A stretch of DNA of 16,073 bases from Planctomycetota bacterium. Its GTDB lineage: Bacteria; Planctomycetota; Phycisphaerae; WQYP01. Below are positions 1 through 6,854 of the stretch, piece after piece. The stretch spans positions 1-16,073 of the forward strand of contig JAJYZY010000051.1 in NCBI GenBank assembly GCA_021799715.1. The letters are read 5' to 3'. Made by a program: the position numbers and the translations under genes. The notes under the pieces are model-generated. The model ran no database searches, was not told the origin of the DNA, and was given only the letters and a program-made list of their open reading frames with translations. Numbering within the stretch: the stretch's first letter is position 1; each line of letters begins with the position of its first letter.

Positions 1-1048
1 TCAAAGTTCCAGCGCTGCCCGGGCTGCCCTGCCAATGCTCCGAAGCCTGCTGCATGGCCATCCGCAAAAGCTCGCGACTGCCGGACAGCCCCAGCTTGCT
101 GATCATATGCCCCCGATGGGCCGCCACTGTGTTGACGCTGAGTTTCAGCAGCCGTGCAATATCGCGCAACGATTTTCCCTCGCCGATGGAACGGAAAATT
201 TCAAGTTCCCGATCGGTTAACACCTCATGCGAATGACGCATCTCCGCCCGGCTCTCCGCGGCAAAGTGCCGCAACGCCCCCGCGGCAACCGAATCGCTTA
301 CATATACCTGACCGGCAAGGACGCGGCGGATGGCCGAAAGGATATTTTCCGTAGCCTCACGCTGCATGATGTAGCCCAATGCGCCGGCACGCAGCACCCG
401 CTGGGCGTAAATATTCTCTTCATATCTTGATACCACCAGTATCTGGACCTGCGGACGCCTCGACTTGATTTCTCTCAACAGGTCAATCCCGGATTTCCCC
501 GGCAACGAAAAATCCAGCACGACCAGATCCGGTTTCAGTTCGCTTATTTGCGCCATCGCGTCATCGCCCGTAGCCGCCTCCCCACAGACAGACATATCAC
601 CGCTTGCGGCAATAAGGTGGCGCATGCCGCGCCGCACAATGGGATGAGCATCCACAAGCAAGATGCGCGATTTCAACGCTCCGGCAGAGCTTTTGGCCGG
701 CGGTTCAGCAATATCGCGGTCCCGCTGGTCAAATGCCGCCAAACCTGAGCCGGAAAAGAGGTGCGCGGTCTTACACAGCAAAAACCCCAGCCCGGCATGC
801 TCGGTAGACGGCAAAAACGGTTTCCCATCTTTACGCACATATCGGGCCGGCATGCCACGATTTGGGCTTGATACGGAAGCATTTCTCAGATTGTCTGGTT
901 GTTTCGATTTTGCCATATTCCAACTACCTTTGGCCGACCGCTGCAGATTCTTGGCATAGTATAAACTATCCTCAAACATTTCACGCACCACACCCGCAAA
1001 CGTCAGCGAACAAGCTTGCGCAAGGATCGCGACACTTTTTTGGTGCAA
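1..1048 (-). CDS. NarL/LuxR-family response regulator with N-terminal extension (3' end outside window)
   Basis: DNA-binding two-component regulator, expected to act in the cytoplasm on target promoters. Of 349 visible codons, residues 1-125 are an extension I do not recognise. A receiver domain follows at about 126-250 (ILLVDAHP, phospho-acceptor Asp179 in VVLDFSLPG, Ser207 in VVSRYEE), then a LuxR-type helix-turn-helix at about 276-340 (LTDRELEI, LRDIARLLKLSVNTVAAHR). I chose the TTG at 1048 because a perfect GGAGGT (1054-1059) lies 5 nt before it. ATGs at 979 and 916 are in frame but have poor ribosome sites. Two receiver residues are unusual: the second acidic residue of the usual DD pair is Ala134, and the conserved Lys is Gln229 (GYIMQRE). 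Phosphorylation may therefore be weakened or absent. No sensor kinase lies in the window. The family call is firm; the start is likely but not certain. Confidence 0.88.
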   Translation of the reverse strand, partial: MHQKSVAILAQACSLTFAGVVREMFEDSLYYAKNLQRSAKGSWNMAKSKQPDNLRNASVSSPNRGMPARYVRKDGKPFLPSTEHAGLGFLLCKTAHLFSGSGLAAFDQRDRDIAEPPAKSSAGALKSRILLVDAHPIVRRGMRHLIAASGDMSVCGEAATGDDAMAQISELKPDLVVLDFSLPGKSGIDLLREIKSRRPQVQILVVSRYEENIYAQRVLRAGALGYIMQREATENILSAIRRVLAGQVYVSDSVAAGALRHFAAESRAEMRHSHEVLTDRELEIFRSIGEGKSLRDIARLLKLSVNTVAAHRGHMISKLGLSGSRELLRMAMQQASEHWQGSPGSAGTL

Positions 1049-1053
1049 GATAT

Positions 1054-1059
1054 ACCTCC
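1054..1059 (-). promoter_or_regulatory. Ribosome binding site GGAGGT deciding a TTG start
   Basis: On the minus strand GGAGGT is followed by 5 nt (ATATC) and TTG at 1048, in frame with the response regulator. It is the best Shine-Dalgarno match upstream of that gene and supports the long form of the protein. Confidence 0.65.
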
Positions 1060-1135
1060 GCGCTTAATTGAGAATGTGCAATATCATGTGCGGTAAGCTC
1101 TGTGGCACGGATGTATGTATGCGAGGCAGTGCATT

Positions 1136-1794
1136 ATGGTCCGTCGGATGATTCGGATAAACAAGAAGCAGTAACGGCGGTTGGTTCGCATGCGAAAAGC
1201 GGCGGAACACCATGGAGCGTATCGCGTGGTGCGGCGCTTGCATGCCGTTATTCTTAATTCGCAGGGGCACAACAGCGGCGACATCGCGGGTATTCTGGAT
1301 TCCCCGCGTTCCGAGGTGTCGCTCTGGTTGGCTATTTTCCAACTCCATGGCGAGTTGGGCCTTATGGAAGGCCACCGTAGCGGACGTCCGGCGGAAATCA
1401 GTGAATCGCAACGTCAGGGGCTAACGGATATTCTTAATTTCGGTCATGTGGCCTACGCATTTAATAGTGGGGTATGTATGGACAGCGCCGCGGATTTCAC
1501 GCGTCATTGAGGAAGAGTATGGCATTAACTACCAATTCGGGAATGTCCGCAAATTGTTCCACCGAAGGGACGTCTCGGTGCGATCTCCACGCCGGATCCT
1601 TTTTCGGGCGGACCCGGTGCGGCAGAATCGTTGGCAGCGATATGATTATCCGCGTCTATAAAAAAACGCGGGGTGAAGGGCGGGCATTGATCTTTACTCG
1701 TGAAGCGGGTTCTCGGCAGCCGTCCACCATTCATGCGACCTGGAGTTCTTTTGGAAGGCCAGCCGAGGTGCCCGTTACCGGGGAGCTATTGTAG
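1136..1794 (+). pseudogene. Decayed IS630-family transposase
   Basis: Three reading frames in succession resemble an IS630-type DDE transposase. The N-terminal part contains the winged-helix stretches YRVVRRLHAVILNSQG and SGDIAGILDSPRSEVSLW plus the GHRSGRPAEIS linker. After about 1475 the match continues in a second frame (APRISRVIEEEYGI, NVRKLF, SPRRILFRADP, NRWQRYDYP). After about 1660 it continues in a third (RGEGRALIFTREAGSRQ, TIHATW, PAEVPVTG). The lesions are a TAA at 1172-1174, a frame break at a GTATGTATGG run that looks like a 4-bp duplication, and another at the A-run near 1655-1665. The usual FxDE motif reads FTRE, so a catalytic Asp is lost, and the remaining catalytic half is absent. 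Terminal repeats were not found. This is a dead fossil element upstream of the GntR operon. Confidence 0.85.
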
Positions 1795-1960
1795 GGAAGT
1801 AGAAATATCACCCTGACATTACTGCTTGCCTACAGCATTGTCATAGTCGACCGCGTGTTACACGCGCGGATTATTCCAACCGACAATCTGCGGCAAGGCA
1901 ACGGGCCATCATTTTACTGGTCTGATCGCGCCGCTTCTCCACCGCAGCGATGAAAATGAG
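1795..1960. other. Noncoding spacer after the transposase remnant
   Basis: No coding match in any frame. It probably includes eroded IS sequence, but I could not recognise transposase residues here. The only structure is the GC-rich hairpin at 1852-1866. Confidence 0.4.
1852..1866. repeat. Short GC-rich hairpin
   Basis: CGCGTG (1852-1857), TTA, CACGCG (1861-1866): a perfect 6-bp inverted repeat around 3 nt. No T-run follows on either strand, so it is not a convincing intrinsic terminator. Confidence 0.35.
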
Positions 1961-1989
1961 TTGACACCCGAACTGACTACTGTTATAGT
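1961..1989 (+). promoter_or_regulatory. Strong sigma-70-type promoter of the GntR-ABC operon
   Basis: TTGACA (1961-1966), exactly 17 nt, then TATAGT (1984-1989). This is the closest match to the sigma-70 consensus in the window and lies 30 nt before the TTG start of the regulator gene. Its strength fits a promoter held down by a repressor. Confidence 0.8.
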
Positions 1990-1999
1990 TCTATAGTCA
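1974..1999 (+). promoter_or_regulatory. Inverted-repeat operator candidate overlapping the -10
   Basis: TGACTA (1974-1979) and TAGTCA (1994-1999) form perfect 6-bp arms. Inside them TATAG (1984-1988) and CTATA (1991-1995) form a second inverted repeat that includes the -10 box. GntR-family regulators bind such dyads, so negative autoregulation by the next gene is the natural inference. It has not been shown. Confidence 0.55.
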
Positions 2000-2018
2000 C
2001 TTGGATTGGAGAATAAAG

Positions 2019-2411
2019 TTGCGTTTGCGGGTTGAACCATCATCAGGCGTGCCCATCAGTCGGCAAATTGCGGACCAGATTCGTTCGCAATGCGTGGCCG
2101 GGGCGCTGAAAATCGGTGATCGGGTTCCCAGCGTGCGGGAGTTGGCCCGTGAATTGGCGGTCAACCAGAACACCATTTTGCATGTCTATGAACGCCTGAC
2201 GGCTGAAGGATGGCTGGAAACCCGCCATGGCAGCGGAACGTTTGTAAAATCCAACCCCGGTGCCGCGGGACATAGAAAAGCGCAAACAATCGAATTGCTG
2301 GCACAACTCCGCCGGGCGGCGCGGTTGGCCGAATTACTCGGCATTTCGCAGCGGGAATTACATGACATGCTTAATGAATCCATGAGCGTGCGGACGGATA
2401 TGGAAATGTAA
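2019..2411 (+). CDS. GntR-family transcriptional regulator, YtrA subfamily
   Basis: Short cytoplasmic DNA-binding regulator of 130 residues. The winged HTH fills most of it: ISRQIADQIR, then IGDRVPSVRELARELAVNQNT, then YERLTAEGWLETRHGSGTFV. The tail of about 40 residues carries AELLGISQRELHDML and is too small for a FadR or HutC ligand domain, which is typical of the YtrA subgroup. That subgroup is usually encoded with ABC transporters, as here. I prefer the TTG at 2019 because GGAG (2008-2011) lies 7 nt upstream. The in-frame TTG at 2001 has no ribosome site and sits almost on the expected transcription start. The gene ends 10 nt before the ATPase gene and is surely co-transcribed with it. 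The likely role is repression of its own operon. Confidence 0.9.
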   Translation: MRLRVEPSSGVPISRQIADQIRSQCVAGALKIGDRVPSVRELARELAVNQNTILHVYERLTAEGWLETRHGSGTFVKSNPGAAGHRKAQTIELLAQLRRAARLAELLGISQRELHDMLNESMSVRTDMEM

Positions 2412-2421
2412 GGAGAACTTT

Positions 2422-3144
2422 ATGACCGTGGCCATCAACATCAGCAAACTCACGAAAAGCTTCGGGCTTAAAGAAGCCCTGCGGGGCGTGGATCTGGAAA
2501 TTCCCACCGGTGCCACCGTCGGCCTGCTGGGAGCCAACGGTTCAGGCAAAACCACTCTGATCAAATGTTCGCTGGGACTTCTGCGGCCAAGCTCGGGTGA
2601 ATGCCATCTGCTGGGTGAACCGGCATGGTCGCTTTCCGCCGGGGCCAAGGCCCGGTTGGGATATGTGCCGCAGGTGATCAATCTGTATCCATGGATGCGT
2701 GTGGGCGAACTGATCCAATATACCGCTTCGTTTTACGCCACCTGGAATGGGCCATTCGCCGATCGGCTTATTATGGAATGGGAATTGCCGCTCAATGATC
2801 GCGTGCGTACGCTTTCCGTGGGCCAAAAGCAGCGGCTGGCCATTCTCACCGCGGTGGCCTATCAGCCTGATCTGCTGATACTCGATGAACCAGCCGCAAG
2901 CCTGGATCCGCAGGCCCGGCGGCAGTTTCTGCAATTGCTGGTGGAACTTTCCGAGCCGCAACAACGCACGGTATTATTTTCCACCCATATTACTTCGGAT
3001 TTGGAGCGCGTCGCGGATCATGTCGCCATTATGAAAGAGGGCAACATCGCCTGGTTCGGCACACTGGAAGCCCTGAAGGACCGCACGCACACGAGCCTGG
3101 AAGACGCATTTCTGGAAATTCAGCAGGGAGTCAACAATGCTTAA
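2422..3144 (+). CDS. ABC transporter ATP-binding protein
   Basis: Cytoplasmic ATPase subunit of 240 residues. Walker A is GANGSGKT (37-44), the Q-loop Gln84 lies in GYVPQ, the signature is LSVGQ (131-135, with Val for the usual Gly), Walker B is LLILDEP (151-157, catalytic Glu156) and the switch His189 lies in FSTH. The length and motif set fit the ABC-2/YtrB-type drug or cell-envelope exporters. The start has AGGAG (2411-2415) just after the regulator's stop. The 3' end overlaps the permease gene by 8 nt (3137-3144), so translation is probably coupled. Substrate unknown; family relatives respond to cell-wall-active compounds, which is only a hint here. Confidence 0.95.
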   Translation: MTVAINISKLTKSFGLKEALRGVDLEIPTGATVGLLGANGSGKTTLIKCSLGLLRPSSGECHLLGEPAWSLSAGAKARLGYVPQVINLYPWMRVGELIQYTASFYATWNGPFADRLIMEWELPLNDRVRTLSVGQKQRLAILTAVAYQPDLLILDEPAASLDPQARRQFLQLLVELSEPQQRTVLFSTHITSDLERVADHVAIMKEGNIAWFGTLEALKDRTHTSLEDAFLEIQQGVNNA

Positions 3145-4528
3145 TTCCTACAAGGAAATATTCATGACATACCTGCGGCGGCCATTTTCCTCGTGGAGGG
3201 CGGTGGTGATGGTGGGGCTGGCGTTCTGGAACATGTTCTCCGACGGCGGCGGAATGCCGGGGCACTTCGGACCGGGTTCCGTTATTAACGGCGTATTTTT
3301 TTTCAGCGGCTTGGTTTGGCTGCATTTACGTGAGCAAATGGTGCAGTATCGCCGCACTCTGGTTCCAGGATACACTTGGCCGGGTGTCGTGGTTTTTTTA
3401 GCAATCAGCATTCCGGCGGTCGCCGTTGCACCGCTTATCCTGGCGATGGGCCATGGTTTCCGTGACGGGATTTTTTTTGCCCTGGCCATTTATGTTTTTG
3501 GCCTGGTGGGATGGGCTCTGGCATCAAACAGTTGGCTGGCAGTCGTCACCGGGGGATGCGGTTTCCTGGTTCCTCTCAAATTTCTTCACTTGTTCACACT
3601 GCATCCGCACGCAACAGACGGATTTGCGGCCCTCTGCCTTCTCGCGTGCGGTTTAACCGCCGCAACGTGGGCGATGTTCCGCTTAACCCATGCCATCGAG
3701 GGAGATCGCGGTTACGGTCCGCTGGTGGGTTCACCGGAAGCGAAAAGCTTTAATAAATCCGAGCGAAAAGCATGGACAGCCACCGACATGCCGCCGGCGA
3801 TGCAATCCGGCAAAGGCGTGGTTCGGGATTTTATGGCGGCCGCCGCGCCCAATAACCTCATCCAGTGGCCGAAAACGAAGACCCGGCTTTCGGCGGTCCA
3901 GCGATGGCATCGGGCCGGCGTGTGCGATTATTGGTTCGTTGGCCAGTCGGTATTTTGGGTCTTTTTCATTTACATGCTGTTCATTGTGTCATCCAACTGG
4001 ACAACGCGCCAGGTGGGCGTGAACTTTGGTGATGTCGGTTTGGTATTCGCGGTGCCGGGGTTATTTATATTTCCGGCGTTACTCGCGGGAGTGAACTGGC
4101 TTAACGCTCAATTGTACCTGGAAACCGAATCATTGCGGCCTGCCACCCGCGCGGAGTTTGTAAGGGGAATCGGAAAAACTTTCTTCATTCAAACCAATTA
4201 TAATTGCGTGGTGATGATGTTGGTTTTCCTTGCCGCCGCCGGCCTTACCAGCGGTGGACGAGCCGGCATTCTGACCATTGCACCACTACTGTTGGCCGCG
4301 ATTATCGCCCAGCCGATCGCAATCGCCACCGTCTGGTGGCTTATACAATATCGCAACATCGTGTGGCTTGTACTCCCGGCGGTCGTGGGTCTGGGCCTTA
4401 CGCAGTGCTTCTTGCTCAATTCATGGTTGAATCAAACACGTACTGCCGCCGCCGTCGCCCTGATGCTCCTTGGCCTGCTCATGATCCCGCTGGTCTACCG
4501 CCGCTGGATGAATCTGGAAATGGGATAA
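3137..4528 (+). CDS. ABC-type multi-pass membrane permease
   Basis: 463-residue integral membrane protein, the presumed partner of the overlapping ATPase. The N-terminus MLNSYKEIFMTYLRRP is cytoplasmic-looking. Hydrophobic segments follow at about 22-37, 48-62, 82-104, 112-130, 132-155 and 165-186, then a polar, basic cytoplasmic loop of about 75 residues. A second set lies at about 270-290, 300-322, 352-375, 378-400, 406-428 and 435-456, giving roughly 12 segments in two halves. The size suggests that one chain supplies both membrane halves. I see no diagnostic motif, so the family is inferred from context. Its first roughly 65 bases recur in the broken copy downstream. Confidence 0.85.
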   Translation: MLNSYKEIFMTYLRRPFSSWRAVVMVGLAFWNMFSDGGGMPGHFGPGSVINGVFFFSGLVWLHLREQMVQYRRTLVPGYTWPGVVVFLAISIPAVAVAPLILAMGHGFRDGIFFALAIYVFGLVGWALASNSWLAVVTGGCGFLVPLKFLHLFTLHPHATDGFAALCLLACGLTAATWAMFRLTHAIEGDRGYGPLVGSPEAKSFNKSERKAWTATDMPPAMQSGKGVVRDFMAAAAPNNLIQWPKTKTRLSAVQRWHRAGVCDYWFVGQSVFWVFFIYMLFIVSSNWTTRQVGVNFGDVGLVFAVPGLFIFPALLAGVNWLNAQLYLETESLRPATRAEFVRGIGKTFFIQTNYNCVVMMLVFLAAAGLTSGGRAGILTIAPLLLAAIIAQPIAIATVWWLIQYRNIVWLVLPAVVGLGLTQCFLLNSWLNQTRTAAAVALMLLGLLMIPLVYRRWMNLEMG

Positions 4529-4552
4529 TTGCAAATGTCGTCGGAGGAAAAT

Positions 4553-4705
4553 ATGAAATGGTGCCAAATGCTTAACGCCTACAAGGAAATATTGATGACA
4601 TACCTGCGACGGCCCTTTCCCTCGTTGCAGGGAAACAGGCCATAAATTCCAACGGCGACGAATTCCACGAACAGTCCCTGGAAACATGTTCGCCGACGGT
4701 CTATT
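4553..4705 (+). pseudogene. Truncated duplicate of the permease gene 5' end
   Basis: The sequence from 4568 repeats the start of the permease gene (3137 onward) with only a handful of mismatches over about 60 nt, giving MLNAYKEILMTYLRRPF against MLNSYKEIFMTYLRRPF. The frame then closes at TAA 4643-4645. A second similar patch, CTGGAAACATGTTCGCCGACGG near 4678-4700, matches the permease region around 3226-3247, so the copy once ran further and has lost or scrambled the bases between. A good ribosome site, GGAGG (4543-4547), precedes an in-frame ATG at 4553, so a 30-residue peptide could still be made. It is best explained as the relic of a second permease gene in the operon. Confidence 0.75.
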
Positions 4706-5109
4706 GATGGTAATAGCCCGGCTTTAAAGCGCTGTGCAGTCGATCACTCGTATCTAACCCCGCACGAGCCGGGATAGCGATGCCTCTAAACGAAAGCGCA
4801 TCACCAACTTGAGGCTTACCCATTCACGATGCGGCTGCCGAAAGAACTAAAAGCCTTTACCACAATGGGTGAACCCGCTTCGCGGTACGCCGGAGCTGCC
4901 GAAATTCAAGTCCGTCGGCATGATCGGTGAACGAACATCCGGCGACATCTGCGGGCGGTTTTGCAAAAATAACTTGCACTTGTTCGTTGCTCATTAATCG
5001 GATCGTCCTTGCTGTGCGGAAACCCCTGCCGGTTCAACAATCCCGTTCGGGCCCGCGTGTTGGAGCAACTAATTTGCCGAAGGCATGCCGTGGCAAAATC
5101 CCGCCCCGC
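4706..5109. other. Noncoding stretch, no gene recognised
   Basis: About 400 bases without a convincing gene. A 33-codon frame from the ATG at 4829 (beginning MRLPKELKAF) has no clear ribosome site and no known relative. GCTGCCGAAA occurs twice here (4833-4842 and 4895-4904). It may be the eroded rest of the duplicated permease or of another lost gene; I see nothing that identifies it. Confidence 0.4.
4717..4773. repeat. 7-bp inverted repeat
   Basis: CCCGGCT (4717-4723) and AGCCGGG (4767-4773) are perfect reverse complements 43 nt apart. It lacks T-loop and D-loop features and is too short for a tRNA. Function unknown; chance is possible. Confidence 0.3.
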
Positions 5110-5139
5110 TTGTACACTTGTGAAGATATTGCCGATAAT
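5110..5139 (+). promoter_or_regulatory. Candidate promoter for the unknown gene at 5169
   Basis: TTGTAC (5110-5115), 18 nt, GATAAT (5134-5139). It would start transcription about 20-25 nt before the ATG at 5169. Confidence 0.45.
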
Positions 5140-5168
5140 GTAGGCAATCGTTGTATTGAGTGTTTTTT

Positions 5169-5843
5169 ATGTCCGCCGCGCCGCAACTCCCGTCACCAGC
5201 GCCACCCGCATTCTTGGAAATACCCGCGGACATCGCGGCTATGCCGCTGCTGGGATGCCATGTTCTTGCGGCCAATGCGCGGAATCTACTCATGACGTTG
5301 TTATTCGGCGAACCGGGATCAAACAATCCGGTGACGGATTCCATGCGAAGTCTGGTTTGGCACATCGGGCCGGAGGGGCAATCTGAAATCTGGCAACCAG
5401 GAAGGGCTTATCCGGGCAGCAGCATCTGGTTTGCCGAGCCGGAAACAGGAATCCTGCTGGGTAACGATTTTCACCAGCCCCAGGCAATGTATGCCTGCCA
5501 ACTTGATGGCACCCACATTGCGTCTTTTACCTTGCCGCTGCTATGGGATAACCCCATTCGCCCCTGGCGCTTTACCGCCACACCGCAGGGAATTGAGTAT
5601 ATGGATTCCGCAAATAATTTATGCCGCGTTGAGAATATCGCAACGCTTAGCACCCAAGTTCATGGCACAACCGCGTCTGCCCGCCTCGCCGCGGACTGGC
5701 TTCCCCGCCCGCTGTTGCTGCCTGCCAATTACCCCGGCACCGGCGACATCCTGTTCCGCCTGACTCGCGATGACAACCGGTTGCGGCTTGTTGTCCTTCA
5801 ACGCGGCGACAGCTTCGGGGCTGTTCCGGGTTCCAGTAGTTGA
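5169..5843 (+). CDS. Hypothetical protein
   Basis: 224-residue protein that I do not recognise. It starts MSAAPQLPSPAPPAF, a Pro/Ala-rich leader, then has a moderately hydrophobic stretch (LLGCHVLAANARNLLMTLLF) and a body rich in Trp, Gly and beta-prone segments such as IWFAEPETGILLGNDF, DGTHIASFTLPLLW and RPWRFTATPQGIEYM. No signal peptide, clear membrane helix or catalytic motif is visible. The ATG at 5169 is preferred over the GTG at 5160, although both have only a weak GAG-type ribosome site. A promoter-like pair lies at 5110-5139. It ends 54 nt before the methyltransferase gene, so it could belong to the R-M locus or be the old neighbour of recN. The frame stays open with amino-acid use unlike random sequence, so it is probably real. 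Confidence 0.65.
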   Translation: MSAAPQLPSPAPPAFLEIPADIAAMPLLGCHVLAANARNLLMTLLFGEPGSNNPVTDSMRSLVWHIGPEGQSEIWQPGRAYPGSSIWFAEPETGILLGNDFHQPQAMYACQLDGTHIASFTLPLLWDNPIRPWRFTATPQGIEYMDSANNLCRVENIATLSTQVHGTTASARLAADWLPRPLLLPANYPGTGDILFRLTRDDNRLRLVVLQRGDSFGAVPGSSS

Positions 5844-5868
5844 GGCGGGCCCGAGCGGCGGGTATGCT
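5840..5868 (+). promoter_or_regulatory. Weak candidate promoter for the R-M pair
   Basis: TTGAGG (5840-5845), 17 nt, TATGCT (5863-5868), about 30 nt before the methyltransferase ATG. It overlaps the stop of the upstream gene. Spacing is ideal but both boxes are imperfect. Confidence 0.3.
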
Positions 5869-5897
5869 TTGTTTGATGGAAGTTGAGGTTAAGCGGC

Positions 5898-6854
5898 ATG
5901 ACCACCGGAACGCAGTTGATTGAATTACCCGCAGCGGGTGGTCGGACAAAATCAACCCGCAACGGCAAACCGCCGCGAGTTTCAGGGCTTGGCGGAAAGA
6001 AATTGATCCCCTTCGGATGGTATGGAGGAAAGTTCTCACATCTTGATTGGCTCCTGCCATTACTGCCAACCTGCCACCATTATTGCGAGCCGTTCGCGGG
6101 TTCCGGCGCGGTTCTGTTAAACCGCCGGCCATCGGCAGTTGAAACGTACAATGATCTGGACGGCGAAGTCTGCAATTTTTTCCGCGTACTGCGGGAACAC
6201 AGTGAGGAACTGGTAAAGGCGATTGGACTGACGCCCTTTTCCCGTGAAGAATTCGCACGAGCCTGCCAACTCGCTCCGGATATCTCCGCCTTGGAACGAG
6301 CCCGGCGATTTTATGTCCGTGCGCGGCAGGTGCGCACGGGACTTGCCCAGACCGCAAGCATTGGACGATGGGCCAACTGTAAGAATACCAGCCGGGCCGG
6401 GATGAGCGGCGTGATCAGCCGGTGGCTCGGCGGCGTGGAAATGTTACCGGAAATTGCCCACCGGCTTATTCGCGTGCAAATTGAAAATCGCCCCGCAATC
6501 CACGTCATTCGGCTGTATGACTCGCCGGATACCCTTTTCTATTGTGATCCGCCCTACATTCACGAAACCCGCGGAGATACGAGGGCCTATGGCCACGAGA
6601 TGACCGACGCCCAGCACCGGGCGCTGGCTGCTGTTCTTAACGCGGCAGTGGGTAAGGTTGCCATTTCCAATTATCCGTGCGCCCTGATGGATGAACTCTA
6701 CCCGGTCGGAAAGTGGTGGAAAACCATCGGCCCGGCAAGAACCAATCACTCCACCAAAGGTAAACGCGTTGAGGCATTGTGGACGAATTACGACCCAAAA
6801 AAACATGGGAAAGGAAAAGCGAACGCGAATGGATGTCTGTTCCAAGATACTTAA
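5898..6854 (+). CDS. DNA adenine N6-methyltransferase, D12 class (type II R-M)
   Basis: Transfers a methyl group from S-adenosylmethionine to adenine in a specific DNA site, protecting host DNA from the nuclease encoded next. 318 residues. The N-terminal motif X-like segment is IPFGWYGGKFSH (about 37-48), the AdoMet motif I is EPFAGSGAV (64-72) and the catalytic DPPY is at 217-220 (FYCDPPYI). The target-recognition part lies between them (about 100-205), and the end carries the typical EALWTNYD. The start at ATG 5898 has GAGG (5885-5888) 9 nt upstream; the in-frame TTG at 5883 lies in front of that site. The gene overlaps the endonuclease gene by 26 to 50 nt depending on its start. Recognition sequence cannot be read from the protein. 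Confidence 0.93.
   Translation: MTTGTQLIELPAAGGRTKSTRNGKPPRVSGLGGKKLIPFGWYGGKFSHLDWLLPLLPTCHHYCEPFAGSGAVLLNRRPSAVETYNDLDGEVCNFFRVLREHSEELVKAIGLTPFSREEFARACQLAPDISALERARRFYVRARQVRTGLAQTASIGRWANCKNTSRAGMSGVISRWLGGVEMLPEIAHRLIRVQIENRPAIHVIRLYDSPDTLFYCDPPYIHETRGDTRAYGHEMTDAQHRALAAVLNAAVGKVAISNYPCALMDELYPVGKWWKTIGPARTNHSTKGKRVEALWTNYDPKKHGKGKANANGCLFQDT

Noticed and set aside
1064..1411. 115-codon minus-strand frame near the response regulator
   Set aside because: Antisense to the transposase remnant, no ribosome site, no recognisable sequence.
4717..4789. tRNA-like element suggested by a 7-bp inverted repeat
   Set aside because: Only 57 nt between the outer ends, with no T-loop GTTC motif and no anticodon stem; not a tRNA.
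4927..5295. 122-codon plus-strand frame
   Set aside because: Cys-rich, unlike any protein I know, overlaps the start of the better-supported frame at 5169 and lacks a ribosome site.
5647..6357. 236-codon minus-strand frame
   Set aside because: It lies antisense to the unknown protein and the methyltransferase, is extremely Arg/Pro-rich and has no family features; a shadow of the real genes.
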